Part shown: one piece after another, positions 1 to 6,566 of the stretch
Layout of the letters: each line of letters starts with the position of its first letter
Numbering within the stretch: position 1 is the stretch's first letter
NCBI GenBank assembly: GCA_937860195.1
Contig: CALMBN010000280.1
Coordinates: 1-6,924 of the forward strand
Direction: 5' to 3'
Origin: an uncultured Novosphingobium sp.
GTDB lineage: Bacteria; Pseudomonadota; Alphaproteobacteria; Sphingomonadales; Sphingomonadaceae
Length of the DNA stretch: 6,924 bases
Program-made: the position numbers and the translations under genes
Notes under the pieces: model-generated
What the model was told of the DNA's origin: nothing
Database searches by the model: none
What the model saw: the letters and a program-made list of their open reading frames with translations, nothing else

Positions 1-1257
1 CCATGTGACCGTATCGGGCACCTCCATCGCGCCGCAATAGCGCCACAGTTCACTGTCGGTGCGGCTGGTCAGCTTGTAGTGGAGGATGATGAAATCGCGG
101 ATCCGTTCAAATTCCGCGATCGCCAGCCGGTTGTATTCGTCGGTCACCAAGGGATCGAAATTGCGGTCCGGGAACAGCGCGATCAGCTTGGCAATCGCAG
201 CCTGTATCAGATGGATCGAGGTTGATTCGAGCGGCTCCATGAAGCCGCCTGATAGCCCGACAGCAACCACGTTCTTGTTCCAGAACAAGTTGCGCCGCCC
301 GGTCACGAAGCTCAACTTGCGCGGATCGGCCAACGGCTTGCCATCCAGGTTGGCCATCAGGACACTGGCAGCCTCATCATCCGAGATGAAATTGCTGCAA
401 TAGACGTGGCCATTGCCCGTGCGATGCTGCAGCGGGATGCGCCATTGCCACCCGGCCTCGCGCGCGGTCGAGCGGGTGTAGGGTGTGAATGCTCCGGTTC
501 GTTCGCACGGAACCGCCATCGCGCTGTCGCACGGCAGCCAGTGCCGCCAGTCCTGATAGCCGGTTTCCAGCGCGCCTTCGATCAGCAGCCCGCGAAAGCC
601 CGAGCAATCAACGAACAGCTGGCCTTCGATCCGCTGGCCATTCTGCATGGTGACATGGCTGACGTGGCCGGTTTGGCCATCGAGCCCGACATCGCCGACC
701 TTGCCCTCGATCCGCACCACACCGCGTGCTTCGGCATATTTGCGCAGGAACCGGGCATAGAGGCCGGCATCGAAGTGATAGGCATAGTCAAAGGTCGACA
801 TGACAGAACGGGGATCACCCAGCGGCTGGGCAAATTTGCCAGTTTTGGCGGCAGCCCAGGCCATGCACAGATCGTCGAGCGCGGGTGCTTCTCCGCGCAA
901 CCTGGCGGCGAGCCAGTACTGGTGAAGCGGCAGGAAATCGAAATCGCGGCCAAAAGTTCCGAACGGGTGGAAATAGGAATGGTCGAGCTTTCCCCAATCG
1001 ACGAACTGGATCCCCAGTTTGAACGAGCCCTGGGTGGCGGCAACGAACTCATTTTCGTCGATGCCGAGCGACTGGTTGAAGGTCCGGATCGGCGGGATCG
1101 TCGCCTCACCCACCCCGACCGTGCCGATCTCTTCGCTTTCGATCAGCGTGATCGTGCAGCCGGTGCGGATTGCATTGGAAAGTGCAGCGGCGGTCATCCA
1201 CCCGGCCGTTCCGCCGCCAACGATCACCACCGATCGGATCGAATTTTGGTCTTGCAT
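1..1257 (-). CDS. Flavin-dependent halogenase, tryptophan halogenase family (3' end outside window)
   Basis: Predicted FADH2-dependent halogenase, cytoplasmic. In this family a flavin hydroperoxide oxidises halide to HOX, which travels through a tunnel to a lysine and halogenates an electron-rich ring such as indole. The visible 419 codons are open to the left edge; family members are usually about 500-540 residues, so roughly 80-120 C-terminal residues are missing. Seen: the FAD-binding motif GGGTAGW (14-20), GVGEATIP (48-55), a lysine at 80 within SFKLGIQF matching catalytic Lys79 of PrnA, the family signature WQWRIP (270-275), and EPLESTS (341-347), where Glu344 matches PrnA Glu346. All catalytic positions in view are intact. 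The ATG at 1257 has a good AAGGA site and starts 11 nt after the upstream stop, implying co-transcription. Family assignment is firm. The substrate is unknown, because much of the substrate pocket of characterised enzymes lies in the missing C-terminal part. No flavin reductase is seen in the window. Confidence 0.93.
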   Translation of the reverse strand, partial: MQDQNSIRSVVIVGGGTAGWMTAAALSNAIRTGCTITLIESEEIGTVGVGEATIPPIRTFNQSLGIDENEFVAATQGSFKLGIQFVDWGKLDHSYFHPFGTFGRDFDFLPLHQYWLAARLRGEAPALDDLCMAWAAAKTGKFAQPLGDPRSVMSTFDYAYHFDAGLYARFLRKYAEARGVVRIEGKVGDVGLDGQTGHVSHVTMQNGQRIEGQLFVDCSGFRGLLIEGALETGYQDWRHWLPCDSAMAVPCERTGAFTPYTRSTAREAGWQWRIPLQHRTGNGHVYCSNFISDDEAASVLMANLDGKPLADPRKLSFVTGRRNLFWNKNVVAVGLSGGFMEPLESTSIHLIQAAIAKLIALFPDRNFDPLVTDEYNRLAIAEFERIRDFIILHYKLTSRTDSELWRYCGAMEVPDTVTW

Positions 1258-1265
1258 CGTTCAGG

Positions 1266-1270
1266 TCCTT
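1266..1270 (-). promoter_or_regulatory. Ribosome binding site of the halogenase gene
   Basis: AAGGA on the minus strand, 8 nt before the ATG at 1257. It overlaps the TAA stop of the upstream gene (1269-1271), so ribosomes ending the oxygenase-like gene finish on this site. That arrangement supports translational coupling of the two genes and supports the chosen halogenase start. Confidence 0.75.
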
Positions 1271-2657
1271 AACGGCGCGGGCGGCGAATGTCGAAAGCGA
1301 TCACCAGCCGCTCGCCATCATCGAACGGCACGGTGCTGTGCCACATTGTCGATGGGAAGATCGCCAACCGGCCCAGGGTCGGCGCAATGGTGCAATAGGG
1401 CTCCAGCGGCAGGCCCAGCTCAGCCGGGGGCTGACCAAAGGCAATATGCCCGGCAGGGGCAGGGCCCAATTGATCCGCGCTTGGCAACGCGACGTAGAAC
1501 GCGGTCGAAAGCCAGCCCATCGCGTGGGTATGCGGCACGTTATACCCCTGCCGCGCCAGCCGGACCGACCAGCTGCCCTCGATCAGCAATTCACCGCGCG
1601 GCGCGCCCAGCAGCGGATGATTTGGATCGGTCGCGGGCAGGCCATCAACATAATCGCGGAGCAGTTCGAGCAGTCGGGTCTTGATCCGTTGCAAAACAGG
1701 TTCGTGGCGCAGCAGCACGGACCGGTCAGTCTGGGTGCCCCCGCGCACCGATTGTTCGATATAGGGCTGGGCCATCGCATGCAGCCCGCGCAGCACCTCA
1801 GCCAGTTCTGCCAGTTCTGCCGGGCACCAGCCCGCCTCAGACTGGCGGATCAATTGGCCAGGTCGGTCCAGCCAGTCTGCCCGCTCATCCCCCAGCAGCC
1901 GCCAAGCCAGCGAAAGGTAGGGCCAATAGAGCGAGGCCGATCGTGAAGCGGTCAGCGGCAGTGCCTCGGCTTCGGCCCGCCGGCCATCGCCCTGGCGCAA
2001 GGCGTGGCGGATCCGGCACAGGCTGGTGACATCGCCCTTGATTGCCGCAGTCGCGTCCAGCAGCACTTCGGCAAGTGCTGCATCCCCGGATTCGGTCGCC
2101 AGGAACAGTCGCGAGACCAGCAATGCCAGAGTGGCCCCAAGGTGTCGCTCCGCCTCGTCGAGCACCTCATACGCCGCCTGCCATTCGCGGGCTTGAGCCA
2201 GATTGCGGAACCATGCCAGCCACAGCGCCGGATTGTCTGGCTGGGCACGGCACGCCAGGCCGAGGTGATCGGCAAAGCCCTGCTGGTTGCCGCTGGTCCA
2301 GCCCAGAGTCGCCAGTGCCTTGTGCCCATCAAGCCAATCGGGCCGCTGCGCCAGCATCGGTTCGAGCAGCGCCCTGGCCGCAGCGACATGGCCTTCGGAC
2401 ATCAGCGCCAACGCGTGATTGCGGGCGACATCAAGATTGTCGGGTGCCAGTTGACGTACCCGTGCAAACAGGTCTGCGGCTGGATAGCCCAATTCATAAC
2501 GGGTCTGAGCCAAGCCAAAAGCCAGTCCCGGATCGGCCGGATGGGCCGCACTGGCAGCGGCGAAAACCGCCTCAGCCTCGATCAGGCGCTGCTCGGCATG
2601 CAAGGCAAAACCCTGGCTGCGCGCGGCCTGTGCGTCGATGGCTGCCGGAGTGATCAT
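1269..2657 (-). CDS. TPR-like protein with C-terminal putative 2OG-Fe(II) oxygenase domain
   Basis: A 462-residue protein without signal peptide or membrane segment, probably cytoplasmic. Residues about 10-235 are paired amphipathic helices with TPR-like spacing (for example AEAVFAAASAAHPADPGLAF, then LFARVRQLAPDNLDVARNHA). A further helical stretch follows to about 340. The C-terminal 105 residues resemble the putative 2OG-Fe(II) oxygenase family (2OG-FeII_Oxy_5 type): NVPHTHAMGWLSTAFYV (373-389, candidate metal ligands His376/His378), LAIFPSTMWHSTVPF (431-445, distal His440) and Arg450 ten residues later, the usual place for the 2-oxoglutarate-binding arginine. The proximal motif reads HTH rather than the common HxD/E, so activity is not assured. 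Such a protein would hydroxylate or otherwise oxidise an unknown substrate, with the repeat region possibly binding a partner. It lies between the receptor and the halogenase; its own ribosome site is weak (AAGAAA upstream of the ATG). Domain assignment is from motif recognition, without a profile search. Confidence 0.8.
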   Translation of the reverse strand: MITPAAIDAQAARSQGFALHAEQRLIEAEAVFAAASAAHPADPGLAFGLAQTRYELGYPAADLFARVRQLAPDNLDVARNHALALMSEGHVAAARALLEPMLAQRPDWLDGHKALATLGWTSGNQQGFADHLGLACRAQPDNPALWLAWFRNLAQAREWQAAYEVLDEAERHLGATLALLVSRLFLATESGDAALAEVLLDATAAIKGDVTSLCRIRHALRQGDGRRAEAEALPLTASRSASLYWPYLSLAWRLLGDERADWLDRPGQLIRQSEAGWCPAELAELAEVLRGLHAMAQPYIEQSVRGGTQTDRSVLLRHEPVLQRIKTRLLELLRDYVDGLPATDPNHPLLGAPRGELLIEGSWSVRLARQGYNVPHTHAMGWLSTAFYVALPSADQLGPAPAGHIAFGQPPAELGLPLEPYCTIAPTLGRLAIFPSTMWHSTVPFDDGERLVIAFDIRRPRR

Positions 2658-2700
2658 TGCTGTTTCTTGGCCGTTGTCAGCGGGGCTGTCGAGCCGAATG

Positions 2701-2731
2701 AAAAAGGGAGGCGGTCCGCAGACCGCCTCCC
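2701..2731 (-). terminator. Rho-independent terminator after the TonB-dependent receptor
   Basis: On the minus strand, a perfect 11-bp GC-rich stem (GGGAGGCGGTC paired with GACCGCCTCCC) closes a 4-nt loop and is followed directly by TTTTT (2705-2701). It lies 35 nt past the receptor stop and 43 nt before the next gene's start. A smaller hairpin, CCCG-AAA-CGGG (2743-2753), precedes it. Its position inside the apparent operon suggests it limits rather than abolishes expression of the two downstream enzyme genes. No convincing promoter is visible in the 43 nt that follow. Confidence 0.85.
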
Positions 2732-2766
2732 CAATTCAGCGCCCCGTTTCGGGTTCGCCCCTGCGA

Positions 2767-5289
2767 TCAGAAGCTATACTTGATCGAAGCAGTCCAGGTC
2801 CGGCCAAGCGCCGGGCCCGTGCCGATCACGATCGGGGATACCGAAGCATCGGCAATCCCGCCGCTGCCGCGCAGGTCGTAACGGTTGAACACGTTGTACC
2901 CGTTGATCCCCAGTTCGATGTTCGGCATCGGCATGACCCGCAGGTTCAGGCCGATGATTGCGCCGCCCGGATAGGACCGCCCGGCATCGTCGATAATGCT
3001 CGACTGACCGGTCACGTTGACACCGAGCGTCGCCTTTTCAGCCAGATCATAGCTGGCCTGGATCGTATAGACCAGATCAGGCATGTAAGGCGCACGGGCG
3101 AACGGGGTCGGTGTACCGGTGCTCGACACACCAGACTTGCTTGCGCGGGTCCAGGTGGCGTTGCTGACCAATGTGAAGTCTCCGGCGCTGAGCGTGCCGT
3201 AGAATTCAAGCCCGTAGGACTTGTAACGCGCATCGATCACGCAGCCGCCCGCGCCGCCGGGGCAACGCGTGGCCGAGAGTTCGAAGGTCGACTGCTTGAA
3301 GCTGCCCTTGAGTGCGGTCAGCTCAACCGTATAGCGCGCGCCGCCCAGGTCACCCCGGTTCTTCAGGCCCAGCTCGTATTGCTTTACGAAGTCAACCGAA
3401 GGCGTAACGCCATCAGCTGCGCAGCCCAGCGTGCCGGCCGCAGCCTGCGCACTGGTGCAAAGCGAGCCGTCAGTGGCGATCTTGCCACCAAAGGTCTGCC
3501 GGTCACCATTGAAACGACCGCCGCGCGAAGCACGAACGAAGATCGAGGTGTTGCTGTTCGCCTTCCACAGCGCACCTGCGGTCCAGCTGGTGTAGGAGCG
3601 GCTGTAGTTGAGCACTTCGCGCGGACCATTGCTGGTGATCGCCGGGATCAAAATCCCGTTCGAGTTGACCAGGAACTGCGCCCCGCCCTGTGTGCCACTG
3701 CCCGATGCCCTGACGTTTTCAAAGCGGACCGAGCCATCGATCGCAAAGTGATCGCCGTCCAGTTCCAGCGCCGCGTAAGGAGCGGTGTTGGTGTAGGACA
3801 GGTCATAGTCACGGGCGCAGCAGCTGCCCCAGTTGTTGTTATAGCCCGAGATACCGTCCTGGGTCAGCTTGGCCCCGGTGGTGCTGTAAAGATCAAGCTG
3901 GGCAGGATTGTCCCCGCTGACTTCGCGCAGCGAGGCATTGGTATGCCAGTCCATCGCGATGTCCTGGTTCATATAGAAGAAGCCGGCCCGGGCCGTGACC
4001 TTCATCGCACCGGCATCGAACTTGCCCGCAAGAGTCAGATCGTTGGCGAGACTGCCCAGATCGCGGATGTTGGTCCGCACACTGGTGTTGTTATCAACAT
4101 AGGTGCCGGTGAAAGTCTGCCCCGCGCGCGGACCATTGGCGAACCGGATCGAACCGACAGTCGAACCATTGTAGGTCGAACCGACGATGCCGGCGGCACG
4201 GCTGGTGTTCTGGAAGGGTGCAGCAAAGCTGCCGCTGATCTTCGACCAGCGCATGTTGTTGTCAACCGTGACGCCATTGTCGAATTCATAGTGGAACTGG
4301 CCGCCAAGCGCTGTCTGCTTGGTGCTGATCCCGCTCATTTCGACACGCTCAAGCTGGCCGGTCCGGCCCAGGATCAGGAAGTCCTGATTGTAGATCGAAT
4401 AGTTCGAGCTGTTGCGCCCGTCAAAGCCGGGGAACGGCTGGACGTTGCTGATCTTGCTGCCGGTCAGGGTGGCGAGCGCCGGGGCACCCGTGTAGTTCGG
4501 CTCTTTGGTATCCGCGACCTTGAACAGCAAGCGGAAGTAGCCCTTGCCGCCATCGAATTCCTGGGTCAGGTTGCCCTTGACCTGGATCGAATCCGAAACG
4601 TTGAAATCGGCATGAAGCGGACCGCGACCCGATTTGAACTGGCCGGCGATGTGGAAGCGCAGAGTTTCGGTCAGCGAGCCACCATAGCGGAAATCGACTT
4701 TGGTTTCGTCATAGTTGACGCCCTTTGACAGCGACACAAAGCCGCCTTCTTTCCGGCCGGTGTTGCTGATGTAGTTGATGACCGCACCCGGGGCCTGCGA
4801 GGCAAAGGTGGTCGAGCCGCCGCCGCGAACCGACTCAACCCGCTCAACGCTGGAGTCGAACCGGGTCCAGTAATCGTTGTTGCCGAACTGGATGTCACCG
4901 AACAGCACGGTCGGCAGGCCATCTTCCTGAATCTGCACGAACGGCGAACCACCGGTTGCAACCGGCAGACCGCGAACCGCGATGTTGGAGTTGCCACCAG
5001 GGCCTGAAGTGCCGGGAACCTGAATGCCCGGGATCATGCGGAACACTTCTGCTTCAGAGCTGGGCTTGAAAGCATCAACCAGCTTGGCATCGACGCTGGT
5101 GACCGAAACCGAGCTGTTGAGCTTGGTTTTGTCACGGCCCGAAGCGGTGACGACGATTTCGTCGAAGCCTACAGCTTCTTCATCGGCGGCTGCCGGTGCG
5201 GCATCCTGCGCGAATGCAGGCGTCGCCATCAGGCTCATTGCCGCGATCGACGCAGCCGAGACGCAGCTCTTCAATGTGAACTTTTTCAT
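2767..5289 (-). CDS. TonB-dependent outer-membrane receptor
   Basis: An 840-residue outer-membrane active transporter that would import a specific ligand using energy from TonB-ExbB-ExbD. The signal peptide is residues 1-27 (MKKFTLKSC start, cut after AFA before QD). The TonB box is FDEIVVTA (42-49). The plug follows (about 55-175), with IRG-like NIAVRGLPV (102-110) and the GGGSTTFASQAPGAVINYIS segment (156-175). The rest alternates hydrophobic beta-strands and polar loops, as expected of a 22-strand barrel, ending WTASIKYSF with the terminal Phe recognised by the BAM machinery. There is no N-terminal STN or SusC-type extension, and no SusD gene nearby. The mature chain has six cysteines: adjacent 490/491, 611/623 and 676/683. 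GGAG lies 6 nt before the ATG. The divergent LacI regulator and the operators upstream suggest induction by a sugar-like or sugar-linked ligand, as in loci of xanthomonads and caulobacters that pair such receptors with LacI regulators. The ligand cannot be read from the sequence. Confidence 0.95.
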   Translation of the reverse strand: MKKFTLKSCVSAASIAAMSLMATPAFAQDAAPAAADEEAVGFDEIVVTASGRDKTKLNSSVSVTSVDAKLVDAFKPSSEAEVFRMIPGIQVPGTSGPGGNSNIAVRGLPVATGGSPFVQIQEDGLPTVLFGDIQFGNNDYWTRFDSSVERVESVRGGGSTTFASQAPGAVINYISNTGRKEGGFVSLSKGVNYDETKVDFRYGGSLTETLRFHIAGQFKSGRGPLHADFNVSDSIQVKGNLTQEFDGGKGYFRLLFKVADTKEPNYTGAPALATLTGSKISNVQPFPGFDGRNSSNYSIYNQDFLILGRTGQLERVEMSGISTKQTALGGQFHYEFDNGVTVDNNMRWSKISGSFAAPFQNTSRAAGIVGSTYNGSTVGSIRFANGPRAGQTFTGTYVDNNTSVRTNIRDLGSLANDLTLAGKFDAGAMKVTARAGFFYMNQDIAMDWHTNASLREVSGDNPAQLDLYSTTGAKLTQDGISGYNNNWGSCCARDYDLSYTNTAPYAALELDGDHFAIDGSVRFENVRASGSGTQGGAQFLVNSNGILIPAITSNGPREVLNYSRSYTSWTAGALWKANSNTSIFVRASRGGRFNGDRQTFGGKIATDGSLCTSAQAAAGTLGCAADGVTPSVDFVKQYELGLKNRGDLGGARYTVELTALKGSFKQSTFELSATRCPGGAGGCVIDARYKSYGLEFYGTLSAGDFTLVSNATWTRASKSGVSSTGTPTPFARAPYMPDLVYTIQASYDLAEKATLGVNVTGQSSIIDDAGRSYPGGAIIGLNLRVMPMPNIELGINGYNVFNRYDLRGSGGIADASVSPIVIGTGPALGRTWTASIKYSF

Positions 5290-5291
5290 AA

Positions 5292-5299
5292 TCCTCTCC
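5292..5299 (-). promoter_or_regulatory. Ribosome binding site of the TonB-dependent receptor
   Basis: The minus strand reads GGAGAGGA just before TT-ATG. The core GGAG (5299-5296) is 6 nt from the start codon at 5289. It is a strong purine-rich site, consistent with a highly translated outer-membrane protein, and it confirms the start at the signal peptide. Confidence 0.75.
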
Positions 5300-5354
5300 C
5301 CTTGGGACGACCAAATTCGCCTGCCCTATGGCAAGTCGAGCGTTGAAGTGCCAC

Positions 5355-5386
5355 ATACAACAATCGATTGCAACGCCTTTCGTCAA
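5355..5386 (-). promoter_or_regulatory. Candidate promoter of the receptor operon
   Basis: On the minus strand TTGACG (5386-5381) matches the -35 consensus at five of six positions. The -10 is poor: TGTTGT (5362-5357, 18-nt spacer) or TTGTAT (5360-5355, 20-nt spacer). Transcription would begin near 5347, giving a leader of about 55-60 nt. The -35 overlaps one operator palindrome and the -10 abuts or overlaps the other, so a bound repressor would block RNA polymerase. The exact hexamers are uncertain. Confidence 0.45.
5361..5370. promoter_or_regulatory. LacI-type operator palindrome, promoter-proximal copy
   Basis: A perfect 10-bp palindrome CAATCGATTG, extended on the plus strand by CAA to give CAATCGATTGCAA (5361-5373). 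The CpG centre is what LacI-family proteins intercalate with their hinge helix. It lies between the divergent receptor and LacI genes and overlaps the candidate -10 of the receptor promoter. The likely binder is the adjacent LacI protein; this is inference. Confidence 0.7.
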
Positions 5387-5393
5387 TCGATTG
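5384..5393. promoter_or_regulatory. LacI-type operator palindrome, distal copy
   Basis: A second exact copy of CAATCGATTG, again followed by CAA, so the 13-mer CAATCGATTGCAA recurs at 5384-5396. Its centre is 23 bp from the first copy, about two helical turns, which would place two repressor dimers on roughly the same face of the DNA. It overlaps the candidate -35 hexamer of the receptor promoter. Confidence 0.7.
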
Positions 5394-5466
5394 CAATTTT
5401 TGCCTGGCAGTGTCACAATCGCAACAATGATGGCTGGAACTGGCTGCTGGGGCGTGTCATGGGCGG

Positions 5467-5496
5467 TTGACAGCGGGCGGAATCGCACCGCATCAC
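5467..5496 (+). promoter_or_regulatory. Candidate promoter of the LacI-family regulator gene
   Basis: A perfect -35 hexamer TTGACA (5467-5472) is followed, after 18 nt, by a weak -10 candidate CATCAC (5491-5496). Transcription would begin near 5503, giving a leader of about 40 nt before the ATG at 5544. The poor -10 is compatible with low repressor expression. An 8-bp palindrome GTTGCAAC (5529-5536) lies in this leader and shares TTGCAA with the operator arms, a possible but weak hint of autoregulation. Confidence 0.35.
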
Positions 5497-5543
5497 CTTA
5501 AGCGGCTGGATTGCCGGGGCATATTGGGGTTGCAACTCTACCA

Positions 5544-6566
5544 ATGACCGTAAACGCATCACCGCCGGGACGTATCCGCAATATATCTGAACTGGCGCGA
5601 TTGGCCGGAGTCTCGGCTGGAACGGTGTCGCGCGCGCTCGCCAATTCCGATCTGGTCAATAAGGAAACGCGCGAGCGGATCCAGGCCATGGCCCGCTTGC
5701 ATGGGTTCCGGCCCAACCAGATGGCCAAGCGGCTGCGGGTGCAGGAAACCAAAGTGATCGGCGTGGTCGTGCCGCTGGGTCACGAACAGCGCCAGCACCT
5801 GTCCGACCCGTTCTTTATGGCGATTCTGGGCCATCTGGCCGATGCCCTGACTGAAAGCGGTTATGACATCATGCTCAGCCGGGTAATCCCCGATGCCGAG
5901 GACTGGCTTGAGCGAATCGTCGATTCGGGGATGCTCGACGGGGTCCTGCTGATCGGCCAGTCGAATCAGTTCGAAGCGATCGAGCGGGTTGCGGCGTGGT
6001 ATAAACCGATGGTGGTCTGGGGCAGCCACCGGCCGGGCCAGGTCCATTGCACCGTCGGGGTCGACAACCGGCTGGGCGGGCAGCTGGCCGGCGAATGCCT
6101 GATCAAGCAGGGCCGCAAGCGGCTCGCCTTCCTGGGTGAGAGTGTCGCGCCCGAATTGTCCGAACGCTTTCTTGGCCTCTGCGATGCGGTCAAGGCAGCG
6201 GGCCTCCCTGCCCCGCTCCAGCTGAGCACCCACCTCGCCTCGGACATCATGGCCGAAGAGATTGCCAGGCACATCGACCGGATCGGAGCCGAGATTGACG
6301 GGATCGCCGCCGGATCAGACCTGATCGCGATGCATGCCGTCCGCGCGCTTGCCGACCGCGGGATCGCGGTGCCGGGGCAAGTTTCGGTCACCGGGTTCGA
6401 CGATCTGCCGCTGGCCGAACAGACCATCCCCCGTCTCACCACAATCAGCCAGAACATCGCCGAAGGCGCGAGAGCGATGGTCACTGCGCTGTTCGAACGG
6501 ATCGGCGGGGCCGATGCGCCCTCGGTTGAAATGGCCCCGACACTGGTGCGGCGGGATACGGCCTGA
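5544..6566 (+). CDS. LacI-family transcriptional regulator
   Basis: A 340-residue DNA-binding regulator, probably the repressor of the divergent receptor operon. The N-terminal helix-turn-helix is NISELARLAGVSAGTVSRAL (13-32). The hinge region PNQMAKRLR (57-65) retains the leucine that family members insert at a central CpG. From about 70 to 340 is a periplasmic-binding-protein-like effector and dimer domain, with VGVDNRLGG (171-179), AAGSDLIAMHAVRALADRG (255-273) and SVTGFDDLPLAEQTIPRLTT (281-300), all typical. Family effectors are mostly sugars, nucleosides or their phosphates; this one's effector is unknown. I chose the ATG at 5544 because it gives the family's normal length with the HTH near the N-terminus. 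An in-frame TTG at 5511 would add 11 residues. Neither start has a clear ribosome site, suggesting weak translation. The two CpG-centred palindromes upstream are the obvious targets. Confidence 0.94.
   Translation: MTVNASPPGRIRNISELARLAGVSAGTVSRALANSDLVNKETRERIQAMARLHGFRPNQMAKRLRVQETKVIGVVVPLGHEQRQHLSDPFFMAILGHLADALTESGYDIMLSRVIPDAEDWLERIVDSGMLDGVLLIGQSNQFEAIERVAAWYKPMVVWGSHRPGQVHCTVGVDNRLGGQLAGECLIKQGRKRLAFLGESVAPELSERFLGLCDAVKAAGLPAPLQLSTHLASDIMAEEIARHIDRIGAEIDGIAAGSDLIAMHAVRALADRGIAVPGQVSVTGFDDLPLAEQTIPRLTTISQNIAEGARAMVTALFERIGGADAPSVEMAPTLVRRDTA

Noticed and set aside
406..1272. 288-aa plus-strand open frame opposite the halogenase
   Set aside because: It lies antisense to a gene whose family motifs (GGGTAGW, WQWRIP, EPLEST) are unmistakable; high GC produces such mirror frames.
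1801..1825. Short tandem repeat (GCCAGTTCT twice) in the TPR gene
   Set aside because: It encodes ELAELAEV inside an ordinary helix; no sign of a mobile or regulatory repeat.
2638..4728. 696-aa plus-strand open frame opposite the receptor
   Set aside because: Long, but wholly antisense to most of the TonB-dependent receptor and without recognisable domains; a GC-rich shadow.
5180..5488. 102-aa minus-strand open frame across the promoter region
   Set aside because: It overlaps the receptor start in another frame and covers the operators and both candidate promoters; no ribosome site or recognisable family.
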